Positions 37,550 through 46,632 of a DNA stretch of 64,000 bases are shown one piece after another. The translations under genes were made by a program, and so were the position numbers. The stretch is from Parashewanella spongiae. Lineage in GTDB: Bacteria; Pseudomonadota; Gammaproteobacteria; Enterobacterales; Shewanellaceae. The notes beneath the pieces were generated by a model. That model was not told where the DNA came from and did not search any database. It saw only the letters and a list, made by a program, of their open reading frames with translations. The DNA lies in assembly GCF_004358345.1 (NCBI RefSeq), contig NZ_CP037952.1, forward strand, positions 3,348,001-3,412,000, given 5' to 3'. Within the stretch, counting starts at the first letter, position 1. Each line of letters starts with the position of its first letter.

Positions 37550-37843
37550 GAGTCTGTTGATCTTTCAGGATTAAATTTTGTGCTATTTGAGCATTTATCT
37601 GTTCAAGGCGTGAGCAGTGATGCTTAGCCATCTATGTGAGCTGGTCACAACACAGAGCTGTGAATGATCAAAAGCATCGAAGACAGCGTAAATTGGTCAT
37701 TTCTGCTACGTTATCGCTTGCTTATTTGGAAACGAAGTAACGACAGTTTTGTATGTCGATAATAACCAAACCTCACAAACTCTGCCTTGCATAAAATAAC
37801 CAATTTATCGCTGCAAAAACAATCACGAAAGATCAACAGACCC
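37550..37843. mobile_element. TA-type miniature element, copy B (294 bp)
   Basis: Ends GAGTCTGTTGATCTTTC and GAAAGATCAACAGACCC with TA at 37548-37549 and 37844-37845. The interior is collinear with copy A, with about 20 bp missing near the AGAGAGCG segment. It carries the cassette at 37741-37758. Confidence 0.85.
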
Positions 37844-37866
37844 TAAGCCTTTATTACTTTGATTAT

Positions 37867-38099
37867 CCTAAAAACATCAGTTGAACGCTGAGCATTCGAG
37901 TAACTGTTTGAGCAATATAATGATTTTATCATCATGGCTTTCACCCAATGAATGAAGTGCTCTACGCTCACAAGCTTGCTAAAATGACTGCTATCTGCGT
38001 TGTAACTTTTGCATGTAGAATAACTATTTGCTGCTAGCTACGCCTTATTATCAGCCATTTTTTCTACGCTTGGGAACGCAGTCAACTGATGTCTCTAGG
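37867..38099. mobile_element. CCTA-type miniature element, copy 5 (233 bp, TSD ATTAT)
   Basis: Starts CCTAAAAACATCAGTTGA, ends TCAACTGATGTCTCTAGG, and is flanked by ATTAT at 37862-37866 and 38100-38104. It lies 24 bp from the TA-type copy B and directly upstream of lacI. It has the same orientation as the copy after lacI. Confidence 0.85.
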
Positions 38100-38200
38100 A
38101 TTATAAATTAACACATATATGCCAGCTGACACAAAACCATGTGCTCGGCAGCATAGATTTGCTATATTACGATTGCGTTACAACATTGGATAAAATAATT

Positions 38201-39220
38201 ATGAAAGGGAAAGCTACGTCGATAGACATTGCTCATCTTGCTGGAGTATCTCAGTCAACGGTTTCTCGAGCATTACGAAACAGCCCTTTGGTTAATAAAG
38301 AAACAACCGAAAAAGTTAAACAGATAGCCAAAGAATTAAATTATAAAGTCGACAAACATGCGAGCAGTTTACGAACTCAGCAAAGCAATACATTAGCTCT
38401 GTTGATTTTTGCCGATCCGACTTCTGATAATTCGCTCATTAATCCATTTTTTTTGTCGATGCTAGGCTCTATCACCCAAGCCTCAGCAAAGCATGATTAT
38501 GATTTATTACTATCATTCCAACAATCTTCTGATGATTGGCATGCTGATTTTGAAGATAGTCAAAAGGCCGATGGGATTATTTTACTTGGTTATGGTGATG
38601 CTGTTGATTTCGCGCCTAAATTAAAACAATTAGATGAACAAGGGACGCATTATGTTCGTTGGGGCCCTCCAGCAAACAACTTACCTTCTATTTGTTGTGA
38701 TAATAAGAGCGGTGGCTACCAAGCTACTCAACATTTACTTTCAGAAAATCATAGTAGAATTGCATTTATTGGTGATGCTTCTGTGCATTGTCCTGAGTTT
38801 TTTGAACGATATCAGGGATACGCTGAAGCCTTAATAAAAGCGGGGCATCCTATTGAACCGAAGCTTCAAACTGACTCGATTTCGACTGAACAATCGGGTT
38901 ATGAGGCAACAATGAAATTGCTGAAAGCAGATCAAAATTTTACTGCTATTTTTGCTGCGAGTGATTTAATTGCTATCGGTGCAATAAAAGCAATAAAAGA
39001 AAGTGGTAAACATATACCGACTGATTTCAGTATCGTAGGATTTGATGATATTCAAATTGCACGCTTTATGAACCCACCTTTAACAACAATCAGGCAAGAC
39101 ACCAGTACAGCTGGAGAAGCATTAGTCGAAACTTTACTCGACAATATTAAAGGTAACCTACAACAACAAATCTTATTAAATCCTGAGTTAATTGTAAGAA
39201 ATTCAAGTCGAACAGTTTAG
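38201..39220 (+). CDS. LacI-family transcriptional regulator of the maltodextrin locus
   Basis: DNA-binding repressor with a periplasmic-binding-protein-like sensor domain. From the ATG at 38201 the protein has 339 residues and begins MKGKATSIDIAHLAGVSQST. The LacI helix-turn-helix is at residues 7-26 (VSQSTVSRALRNSP) with the hinge LNYKVDKHASSLRTQ after it. An upstream ATG at 38141 would add 20 unconserved residues. The sensor part contains DGIILLGYGD, AFIGDASVHCPEFFERYQGY, AIFAASDLIAIGAIKA and FSIVGFDDIQIARFMNPPLTTIRQ. Placement beside an MFS carrier and GH13 enzymes suggests a MalR-like role. Three palindromes in the locus are candidate operators. The gene is bracketed by two miniature elements. 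Confidence 0.88.
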   Translation: MKGKATSIDIAHLAGVSQSTVSRALRNSPLVNKETTEKVKQIAKELNYKVDKHASSLRTQQSNTLALLIFADPTSDNSLINPFFLSMLGSITQASAKHDYDLLLSFQQSSDDWHADFEDSQKADGIILLGYGDAVDFAPKLKQLDEQGTHYVRWGPPANNLPSICCDNKSGGYQATQHLLSENHSRIAFIGDASVHCPEFFERYQGYAEALIKAGHPIEPKLQTDSISTEQSGYEATMKLLKADQNFTAIFAASDLIAIGAIKAIKESGKHIPTDFSIVGFDDIQIARFMNPPLTTIRQDTSTAGEALVETLLDNIKGNLQQQILLNPELIVRNSSRTV

Positions 39221-39231
39221 TTCGACTTGAA
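39202..39231 (+). terminator. hairpin at the lacI stop codon
   Basis: TTCAAGTCGAAC, AGTTTA, GTTCGACTTGAA form a perfect 12-bp stem overlapping the TAG stop. The last five bases TTGAA are the target duplication of the next element, which begins at 39232, exactly at the foot of the hairpin. No T-tract follows. Confidence 0.65.
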
Positions 39232-39464
39232 CCTAAAATCATCAGTTGAACGCTGAGTATATGAGTAACTGTTTGAGCAATACGATGATTTTATCATCAT
39301 GGCTTTCACACAATGAGTGAAGTGCTCTACGCTCACAAGCTTGCTAAAATGGCTGCTATCTGCGTTGTAACTTTTGCAAGTAGAATAACTACTTGCTGCA
39401 AGCTACGCCTTACTATCAGCCATTTTTTCTACGCTTGAGAACGCAGTCAACTGATGTTTCTAGG
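39232..39464. mobile_element. CCTA-type miniature element, copy 6 (233 bp, TSD TTGAA)
   Basis: Starts CCTAAAATCATCAGTTGA and ends TCAACTGATGTTTCTAGG. TTGAA duplications flank it at 39227-39231 and 39465-39469. It is nearly identical in sequence, length and orientation to copies at 18328 and 37867. Confidence 0.87.
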
Positions 39465-39486
39465 TTGAACCACTCTATCAAAGAAT

Positions 39487-41133
39487 TTATTTCAAACCCC
39501 CTAATCGATGCTCCATTGCATGTTTCAGCTTTTGTAAAAGCATATGGTTAGTCAATTTATCACTAATAGTAAATACTTTTACATCATGCGCGTTAACCCG
39601 CACCTTTTTGCCTGAAGTGAACGGCAATTCATTCTTAGTAATAACATCGAACCACTTCCCATCTTGAATATCGCTAGGAATGGTAAACTCAAGTGAACTA
39701 TCGCTTTTATTTAAGAAAACTAACGCAGTTTGATATAGGCCATCATGTTGAAAAACACGATAAAATGCGGCTCTATCTCCTTTCATTTCAATCGGTATTT
39801 GTATGCCACGTTGCAAGGCAATGTTATTTAGCCGTATTTTAGCAATTCTAGTCAGATTTTTAGCAATTACATGATTTTTAGCTTTCTCGATGTTTTCAAC
39901 ACCAAAATAATTGCGGTTTCCAAAATGTTCCGGTTTTCCGCGGTTAAAACCTATTTCACTTCCATAATACAAAACGGGTATACCACGTGCCGTAAAGAGC
40001 CAATTATGTGCGTCAATAAAGCCATTATCTGTTGCGTTAATGCGCGCCATGTCGTGATTATCATAAAAGGTCGTTAACTCATACGGGTTAGCGTAAGGGC
40101 CATCTTCTAAATACAATGCTGCGGCTAACGTTTCAAAGCCCTTTTGTTGTGCAAAAACATCATCCATAGCTTGCTTTAGTGGAAAATCTAATACACTCAT
40201 CGCGCCATATTTAGGGTAAGTGTACTTGGCGATTTCTTTAGCATTGTATGAATACACTTCTCCAAACATGAATAAGTCTGGATAATGCTTGCGAATACGT
40301 TTACTAAACTCTCCCCAAACATGAGCAGGGATATGCTTTACCGTATCTAAACGTAAAGCACTTGCTCCCTGCCCTAGCCATTGGATATAAGCTTCAACAA
40401 AATAATCCATGACTTTTGGGTTTTCGATATTAATGTCTGATAGCTGGGCAAGATCTGGCTTTTGATTAAAAAATTCGTGCAAAGGCTCGATTTTAGGCTT
40501 AAGTGATTGAGGAGACAAATTCATATGATCGGCTACAAGATTGCCATTCTTATCAAAAAGCTGCCCAAATAACGGTTGCTGTTTCTCCATAGTATAAGAA
40601 GGTGAACCATGATTTAGCACGACGTCGAGTACTGTTTTTAAGCCTTTCTCAGTTAGTTTATGGTTTAACTGCTGGAAATCTAAATTTTTGGAAGGTAGAT
40701 GTTTATCTAATTTATAAAAATTTACGCCCCAATAACCATGATAACCCGATTTTCCTTTATCCATAGCAAAACCAGTGGGTTTAATTTCATGGCCACCTGT
40801 AAATGCTTCTGCTGGGTTTTGAAAAATTGGTGTAGTCCAAACAGATGAGAAACCAAGATCCTTAATATAATCAGCTTGGTTCAGTAACCCTTTAAAATCC
40901 CCTCCTAAAAAGCCAACATTTCCTTTCTCACCTGTCGGCCATTCCAAAGGGCGATCAAAACCAGAGTCATTTTCGTAGTTATTTGACTTATCACCATCTA
41001 CAAATCGATCAGTGATCACAAAGTAGATGTTTTCACTCGCATAAGGATGCAATGTGCCATAGAACTCAGTAGTTTCTGCGACTGTCGTGAATGACACCGC
41101 AGCAAATAAACCTAGGGTTAATTTATTCAACAT
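39487..41133 (-). CDS. GH13 alpha-amylase-family enzyme, exported
   Basis: Hydrolyses alpha-glucans or maltodextrins, probably in the periplasm. The 548-residue protein has a signal peptide (MLNKLTLGLFAAVSFTTVAE) and a GH13 barrel. Conserved regions are DVVLNH (residues 170-175), LRLDTVKH with nucleophile Asp263, MFGEVYS with acid/base Glu292, and FYDNHDMARI with the third Asp. C-terminal beta domain C runs from about residue 440 (RIQNIALQ.. to VFTISD). The ENIYFVITDRFVDGD start resembles secreted cyclomaltodextrinase/alpha-amylase subfamilies. It is 5 bp downstream of the MFS carrier gene and shares its operon. Confidence 0.88.
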   Translation of the reverse strand: MLNKLTLGLFAAVSFTTVAETTEFYGTLHPYASENIYFVITDRFVDGDKSNNYENDSGFDRPLEWPTGEKGNVGFLGGDFKGLLNQADYIKDLGFSSVWTTPIFQNPAEAFTGGHEIKPTGFAMDKGKSGYHGYWGVNFYKLDKHLPSKNLDFQQLNHKLTEKGLKTVLDVVLNHGSPSYTMEKQQPLFGQLFDKNGNLVADHMNLSPQSLKPKIEPLHEFFNQKPDLAQLSDINIENPKVMDYFVEAYIQWLGQGASALRLDTVKHIPAHVWGEFSKRIRKHYPDLFMFGEVYSYNAKEIAKYTYPKYGAMSVLDFPLKQAMDDVFAQQKGFETLAAALYLEDGPYANPYELTTFYDNHDMARINATDNGFIDAHNWLFTARGIPVLYYGSEIGFNRGKPEHFGNRNYFGVENIEKAKNHVIAKNLTRIAKIRLNNIALQRGIQIPIEMKGDRAAFYRVFQHDGLYQTALVFLNKSDSSLEFTIPSDIQDGKWFDVITKNELPFTSGKKVRVNAHDVKVFTISDKLTNHMLLQKLKHAMEHRLGGLK

Positions 41134-41138
41134 AATTA

Positions 41139-42650
41139 TTAAACTCTTTGTTCATCACTAGCCGTTTCATGAGACACATTTAATGAAAATAAACCTGCAA
41201 TGACTAGACTTATTGCGCCTACCAACAAAGCATAAATAGGTTGATTATCAAAAACGAGTTTTAAAATGACACCTAAAATACTGGCTGCGAGCAATTGCGG
41301 AATAACAATAAAGAAATTAAAGATCCCCATGTAAACACCCATTTTATTCGATGGTAAAGCGCCCGCTAACATGGCATATGGGAGTGATAAAATTGATGCC
41401 CAAGCAAATCCAACACCTACCATTGCAATTAGTAAATAATCTGGATTATCAATTACCAAGAATAACGCCAAACCGCCCGCACCAAGAAATAAATTCACTA
41501 AATGGGCTTTACGTAAGCCAATGGATTTCACCATAAATGGAATAGCAAGAGCAGCAAGTGCAGAGAAACCGTTATAGGTGGCAAATAAAACCCCTACCCA
41601 ATTAGCACCGTCATTAAACTCAACGGTTGAGGCATCAGAAGAGCCAAAGTGTACTGAGGTAACAGCTGCTGTGGTATAAATCCACATTGCAAATAAAGCA
41701 AACCAAGAGAAAAATTGAACCACTGCCAATTGTTTCATCACTTTTGGCATTGTCATTAAATCTTGAAAAACAGAATCGAACCCTGTCATTGGTTTGTTCT
41801 TTTTATGTCGACCACCTACGATTAACATTAAAAATCCAAATACCCAAATACTGCCAGAGAGAACATAAAGCTGTTTGTCTAGATCTAAGCTTAAAATCAA
41901 AAATGTCGAAAACAAACCAAGGGCCGACCAAATAACACCAAGTTTTACGAATCTCGCCGGATCAAATACGGCTTTTAAAGGTTGTTTATTGTCACTTTGG
42001 TTTTCATCAAAAGAAGCTAATTCTTGAGGAGAATATTCTTTCGTCGAAAAAACCGTCCAACAAATAGTGGCAAGAAGCACTACTGCACCAGCATAAAACG
42101 CATATTTTACGGTATCAGGAAGTTGCCCTTCAACGGCTTGATTATCAACACCAAATTCAGCTAACACCCAAGGTAGCATTGAAGCAACAACAGCACCTAT
42201 ACCGATAAAGAAACTCTGCATAGAGTAACCTCTAGCCTGTTGTTTTTTAGGCATGTTATCGGCTACAAAAGCGCGGAATGGCTCCATTGACACATTAATA
42301 GATGCATCTAATATCCAAAGTAAACCCGCTGCCATCCATAAATAACTCGCATTAGGCATTAAAACAAGGGCCAAACTGGTGACAATTGCACCGTAAAGAA
42401 AGTAAGGACGACGGCGCCCTAAATGCGTCCATGTTTTATCGCTTAAATGACCGATGATTGGCTGTACAATTAACCCAGTTACAGGGCCAGCAATCCAAAG
42501 AATAGGAATTGTATCCATTTCAGCGCCAAGAGTTTGAAAAATTCGACTCATGTTTGCGTTTTGTAAAGCAAAGCCAAATTGCAGGCCTAAAAATCCGAAG
42601 CACATGTTCCAAATTTGCCAAAAGCTTAGATGTGGCTTGTCATTCGCCAT
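41139..42650 (-). CDS. MFS sugar carrier, SLC45/MalT-like
   Basis: Inner-membrane proton-coupled sugar carrier, probably for maltose or maltodextrins. The 503-residue protein has 12 predicted membrane segments. The loop-2 motif is SDKTWTHLGRRRPYFLYGA. The start SFWQIWNMCFGFLGLQFGFALQNANMSRIF and DASINVSMEPFRAFVADNMP are typical of the glycoside/SLC45 group seen in alteromonad maltose loci. It heads an operon with the GH13 enzyme. A LacI-type palindrome lies 109 bp upstream of its start (42759-42774). Confidence 0.88.
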   Translation of the reverse strand: MANDKPHLSFWQIWNMCFGFLGLQFGFALQNANMSRIFQTLGAEMDTIPILWIAGPVTGLIVQPIIGHLSDKTWTHLGRRRPYFLYGAIVTSLALVLMPNASYLWMAAGLLWILDASINVSMEPFRAFVADNMPKKQQARGYSMQSFFIGIGAVVASMLPWVLAEFGVDNQAVEGQLPDTVKYAFYAGAVVLLATICWTVFSTKEYSPQELASFDENQSDNKQPLKAVFDPARFVKLGVIWSALGLFSTFLILSLDLDKQLYVLSGSIWVFGFLMLIVGGRHKKNKPMTGFDSVFQDLMTMPKVMKQLAVVQFFSWFALFAMWIYTTAAVTSVHFGSSDASTVEFNDGANWVGVLFATYNGFSALAALAIPFMVKSIGLRKAHLVNLFLGAGGLALFLVIDNPDYLLIAMVGVGFAWASILSLPYAMLAGALPSNKMGVYMGIFNFFIVIPQLLAASILGVILKLVFDNQPIYALLVGAISLVIAGLFSLNVSHETASDEQRV

Positions 42651-42758
42651 TCCAGTTTCCTTTTATAATTATTATGTCCGTTAATTTTAACGTCACTTAA
42701 TATTATTCACACAAGTAGCTGAACATAGTAACGAGCTTACTAGATCTGCAACAGGCCG

Positions 42759-42774
42759 TTACATACGTATTCAT
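42759..42774. promoter_or_regulatory. candidate LacI/MalR operator upstream of the MFS carrier
   Basis: TTACATACGTATTCAT, a palindrome centred on CG of TACGTA, the usual shape of LacI-family operators. Similar sites lie at 58672 and 59037 in the same locus. Confidence 0.6.
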
Positions 42775-42937
42775 AGAATCAAAAGTTATTAAATAGGCGG
42801 TGAAGTGAAATAGCACAGAGAATAGAAACAAACTCTACGATGAAATTTTAATCTAAGTTCAAGGTATGTATTAACTTGTAATAGATATGATTAAATCAAC
42901 ACTCTAGAAATATTAAGGGATCTAACGATTTAGAAAT

Positions 42938-43100
42938 TACCAATCTTTGTCATGCCAGCGAAGACTGGTATCCAGTGACTTTTATAGAAAAAAGCAAAGG
43001 CGCTAGACTATCGACATACAAAACTGTCGCTACTTCGTTTCCAGCCTGCGCTGGGGTGACGAGAACTCATCGGTATACTTTCTTCCGCAACTTTGCTAAG
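42938..43100. repeat. RPT-C dispersed repeat, intact inverted copy (163 bp)
   Basis: Reads TACCAATCTTTGTCATGCC, a CCAGCGAAGACTGG palindrome, the cassette in reverse (CGACATACAAAACTGTCG, 43013-43030), then CAGCCTGCGCTGG. It is uninterrupted and serves as the empty-site reference for the copy at 45826-46729. With the operator it accounts for most of the 42651-43233 gap. Confidence 0.8.
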
Positions 43101-43233
43101 CTAAACGGAGAATTTGCGACATGATTTATATTCCATAAAATACACCATGGTTATTAAGTTAAACATTCCTACTGACTATTCTCACTTAGCAAAAAGCATT
43201 AAAATAAATACTAGATTGTGAATCGAGGTAAGT

Positions 43234-43623
43234 ATGTTTAAAGTTATTTCAAAACTGCTGATTCTAGTGTTAGTACTAGTGACCTTTTTGGCGCAAGTAA
43301 TGGCTTACAATACTTCCTTTTATTGCGAAACGTCTTCACAACATGCCCACGATGATTCTGTGTCGCTGAAAGAGTCCCCTAGCTCATTCTCTAAAGTTTC
43401 AGAAGCAACTATAGATTGCTGTAGTACTGAATGTTGTGACTTAAATTGCATATGCATTGCCAATGCTTGTTCCTATTTTGTTTATTTACCCTTCGAAGTT
43501 GGTTCCAGCAAAGTCGTTATTGTCAGCGAAGCTATCTCTACACAAAAGTTTGAACCGATTAGCCTAGCATTTACTTTACCCTATCGCCCTCCTATTTATT
43601 TTACGCAACCACTGTATACATAA
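43234..43623 (+). CDS. exported Cys-rich protein, CopL-like, upstream of a TonB receptor
   Basis: A 129-residue protein with a signal peptide (MFKVISKLLILVLVLVTFLA, QVMA). A His patch, SQHAHDD, follows, and a dense Cys block CCSTECCDLNCICIANACS lies at about residues 63-81. The tail ends PYRPPIYFTQPLYT. The block resembles the Cys signature of CopL-type metal-responsive leader proteins of copper operons, but the match is by pattern only. GAGGTAAGT precedes the ATG. It lies 77 bp upstream of a His-rich TonB receptor. The gap contains a TCAGCAT/ATGCTGA hairpin (43656-43673). Metal binding in the periplasm, perhaps regulatory, is a reasonable inference. Confidence 0.6.
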   Translation: MFKVISKLLILVLVLVTFLAQVMAYNTSFYCETSSQHAHDDSVSLKESPSSFSKVSEATIDCCSTECCDLNCICIANACSYFVYLPFEVGSSKVVIVSEAISTQKFEPISLAFTLPYRPPIYFTQPLYT

Positions 43624-43700
43624 CATAATCAACAGCTTAACTATTTAAGATTAAGTCAGCATTACCATGCTGAATGTTCACCGAGTTTCCAGAGGTAAAA

Positions 43701-45707
43701 ATGTTTAATAAAGTTTTAAACACAGCTATAGCAATCATGTTGCTTCCAGTATTAGCTAACGCAAATGAAGATCACAACAATAGTCATAATGAGCATGATG
43801 ATCACATAGAAAAACATCATGACCATAGCGAAGAAAAAATTGAAAGAATTCAAGTAAAAGCCTCTCGTTTAGGCCGCATCGTAACCGAGTCAGCTACGAG
43901 AACCGAAATAATAAACGGCGAAGAAGTGCAAGAAAAAGCACTCATGCGACCGGGGAATATCTCAATGTTAGTGGCTGAAACTGGCGGAGTTAGAGTGCAA
44001 AATACTTCGCCTTCATTGGGTAGCGCCAATATTAGGTTACAAGGGCTTTTTGGCCGTTACACACAGCTTTTAAGTGATGGTTTGCCTTTGTACGGTGGAC
44101 AAACAGCTTCCATTGGGTTGTTACAAATTCCGCCAACCGACTTAGCCAGTGTCGAAATAATTAAAGGCTCCGCTTCATCATTGTATGGGGGCTCTGCGCT
44201 CGGCGGAGTAATAAACTTAATTTCCCGAACACCTTCTGATGAATTCGAAGGAGAAGTGTTAGTTAACGCAACATCTAGAAATGGACAAGATATCACTTCG
44301 TACTTTGCGACACCGTTCACAAATGATTTAAGCGCTTCATTAACCGCTGGTGTGCATCATCAAAAAACACAAGACTTAGATGACGATGGCTGGATTGATA
44401 TCGCCGGATATGAAAGAGGTAGTGTTCGTCCTCGCCTTTATTGGCAAGGTGACAATGGCGCTAACCTTTACGTTACTTTTGGCGCAACCAAGGAACAAAG
44501 AGAGGCTGGTACGTTAGGTAATGCTACAGTACCTGACGGCAACAGATTTGCTATCACACAAGACACATTGAGAACAGATGTCGGCTTTATATATGATCAA
44601 CCTATTGGAGAAGTCACGAGCATTAACGTGCGTGGCTCAGCGATGAACCAAGACCACGAACATTTATATGGTGCAGTGTTTGAGGATGATAAACACGAAA
44701 GTTATCTTATCGAATCAAGTTTAACTGGGTATTCTGACGAATCTGCATGGTTAGTTGGCGTCGCATTGCAATCTGAAAAGTTTAATTCTAAGGCGTTTCC
44801 TGAGTTCAATTACTCTTATCAAGTGCCAGGACTGTTTTCACAGTTGGATTATGACATCAGTGACGAAACATCCTTGTCTTTCAGTGCACGTACAGATTGG
44901 CACAGTGAATATGGTACTCAAGTAAGCCCTCGTGTTTCGTTGTTATACAGCCCTGACAATTGGACCATTAGAGGCGCATATGGAAAAGGATACTTTGCTC
45001 CAACTCCATTTATCGAAGATCTTGATGAAGTTGGGTTATCTCGCCTTGCCCCGTTTGAGAATATTGATGAAGAGAGAGCATCTACAGCCTCAATAGATAT
45101 GAGCTATTTAATAGGCCCTCTTGAGACTAGCGTGACATTGTTTTCATCAAACATTGATAACGTGACAGAATTACAAACCATTAATGGAACTAATGAGTTT
45201 CCCGGGAAAAACGTTCAAATAGTCAATGCTATTGGTGAAAGTAAAATTAGTGGTGCTGAATTATTACTGCGCTATCGCTGGAAAGATATTAAATTTACTG
45301 GTAGCTACTTATACACAGACGCCACAAAAGAAAGTGACTCAGGTGTTGGCCGAGCACCTTTAGTTTTAACACCTAAACATTCTGCTGGCTTGGTAGTTAT
45401 GTGGGAAGAACATGGCAGTCATTTACTTGGGTTTGAAGCTTATTATACAGGAACGCAGCACCTCGAGAATAACCCGTACCGTGAGCGAAGCGATGCTTAT
45501 TGGCACTTAGGCTTATTGGGCCAGATTAGTGTCGGCAAAGTAAGCTTTTTTATCAATGCTGAAAACTTATTAAATGTACGCCAAACAAGAGAAGAATCAT
45601 TGTTATTGCCTTCTCAAGATCCTAGTGGAAGATGGACAACAGACATTTGGTCTAGAAATGATGGCTTTACCGTAAATGCGGGTGTGCGTTTTAAATTTGG
45701 CAGTTAG
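43701..45707 (+). CDS. TonB-dependent receptor, His-rich, probable Zn/Cu type
   Basis: Outer-membrane beta-barrel that imports a ligand with TonB energy. From the ATG at 43701 (GAGGT 6 bp upstream) the protein has 668 residues; an upstream start at 43674 is rejected. After the signal peptide (MFNKVLNTAIAIMLLPVLAN) comes a His/Asp/Glu-rich stretch, HNNSHNEHDDHIEKHHDHSE, typical of ZnuD-like metal receptors. The TonB box region is EKIERIQVKAS. The plug follows (NIRLQGLFGRYTQLLSDGLP, KGSASSLYGGSALGGVINLI), then the barrel with the final aromatic-containing strand GVRFKFGS. The Cys-rich gene upstream supports a metal role. A terminator follows at 45754. Confidence 0.85.
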   Translation: MFNKVLNTAIAIMLLPVLANANEDHNNSHNEHDDHIEKHHDHSEEKIERIQVKASRLGRIVTESATRTEIINGEEVQEKALMRPGNISMLVAETGGVRVQNTSPSLGSANIRLQGLFGRYTQLLSDGLPLYGGQTASIGLLQIPPTDLASVEIIKGSASSLYGGSALGGVINLISRTPSDEFEGEVLVNATSRNGQDITSYFATPFTNDLSASLTAGVHHQKTQDLDDDGWIDIAGYERGSVRPRLYWQGDNGANLYVTFGATKEQREAGTLGNATVPDGNRFAITQDTLRTDVGFIYDQPIGEVTSINVRGSAMNQDHEHLYGAVFEDDKHESYLIESSLTGYSDESAWLVGVALQSEKFNSKAFPEFNYSYQVPGLFSQLDYDISDETSLSFSARTDWHSEYGTQVSPRVSLLYSPDNWTIRGAYGKGYFAPTPFIEDLDEVGLSRLAPFENIDEERASTASIDMSYLIGPLETSVTLFSSNIDNVTELQTINGTNEFPGKNVQIVNAIGESKISGAELLLRYRWKDIKFTGSYLYTDATKESDSGVGRAPLVLTPKHSAGLVVMWEEHGSHLLGFEAYYTGTQHLENNPYRERSDAYWHLGLLGQISVGKVSFFINAENLLNVRQTREESLLLPSQDPSGRWTTDIWSRNDGFTVNAGVRFKFGS

Positions 45708-45711
45708 CGTT

Positions 45712-45726
45712 TTAATACCAATTACA
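45712..45726. repeat. fragment of the ATACCAATTACAG element end
   Basis: AATACCAATTACAG matches one terminus of the element at 28852. The remainder is absent. Confidence 0.5.
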
Positions 45727-45753
45727 GCGAGAATCGCTAATTTAATGTAATAT

Positions 45754-45786
45754 AAAACAGGCTGATTTATGCTCAGCCTGTTTTTT
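45754..45786 (+). terminator. Rho-independent terminator of the TonB receptor gene
   Basis: AAAACAGGCTGA, a short loop, TCAGCCTGTTTTTT, 46 bp after the stop codon. Confidence 0.9.
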
Positions 45787-45893
45787 GAAGTGATTCATTT
45801 AAGCTCTAAAGCAGAACCATTAAAGTACCAATCTTTGTCATACCAGCGAAGGCTGGTATCCAGTGACTTTTATAGAAAAAAGTAAAGACACTA

Positions 45894-46632
45894 GGGTCTG
45901 TTGATCTTTCGTGATTGTTTTTGCAGCGATAAATTGGTTATTTTATGCAAGGCAGAGTTTGTGAGGTTTGGTTATTATCGACATACAAAACTGTCGTTAC
46001 TTCGTTTCCAAATAAGAAAACGATAACGCAGCACCTTTTATTTAGAAAGAGCGACCAATTTACGCTCTCTCTTTTTTCGATGCTTTTGAGCATTCACTGT
46101 TCTGTGTTGTGACCAGCTCACTTCGATGGCTAAGCATCACTGTTCACGCCTTGAACCTAAACGTTCATGATAGGCATAGATGTCATATGCGTTTACTTTG
46201 GCTACTATTTTTCTATCACCCTACACCAGGAAAATTGTATTCGCTGAGATTTGAAGATTATTTCCAACCTAAGCTAAAGGCGAAGTGATTTTTAGCTTTT
46301 ATGCTTTCACTAACAGGCTTGGGAATAGGTGTTAGCGGCTATTTTCACGGTAAAAACATCAGTTGAACGCTGAGCATATGAGTAACTGTTTGAGTCAATA
46401 AGGTGACTTTATCATCATCCTAAATAAATCGGTTGGGAGCGTTCATATACGCAGAAAAAATTATTGATAGCAAGGCATGAATAGCAGCAAGTAGTGGTTC
46501 TACTTGCTGCAAGCTACGCCTTACTATCAGCCATTTTTTCTATGCTTGAGAGCGCAGTCAACTGATATTTCTAGGTTGAACAGATAAATGCTCAAATAGC
46601 ACAAAATTTAATCCTGAAAGATCAACAGACCC
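45894..46632. mobile_element. TA-type miniature element, copy C, interrupted (739 bp)
   Basis: Ends GGGTCTGTTGATCTTTC and GAAAGATCAACAGACCC, with TA at 45892-45893 and 46633-46634. It is inverted relative to copies A and B and carries the cassette at 45979-45996. Removing the nested element (420 bp) and one 5-bp duplication leaves 314 bp, exactly the length of copy A. Confidence 0.87.
46156..46575. mobile_element. CCTA-type miniature element, copy 7, composite (420 bp, TSD TTGAA)
   Basis: Starts CCTAAACGTTCATG and ends CTGATATTTCTAGG, flanked by TTGAA at 46151-46155 and 46576-46580. Inside it are, in order, the arm shared with the element at 1652, the start of an AAACATCAGTTGAACGC-type element, the CCTAAATAAATCGG end of the 7415 type, and a CTACTTGC...TTTCTAGG end. 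It looks like a mosaic of at least three members. Confidence 0.75.
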
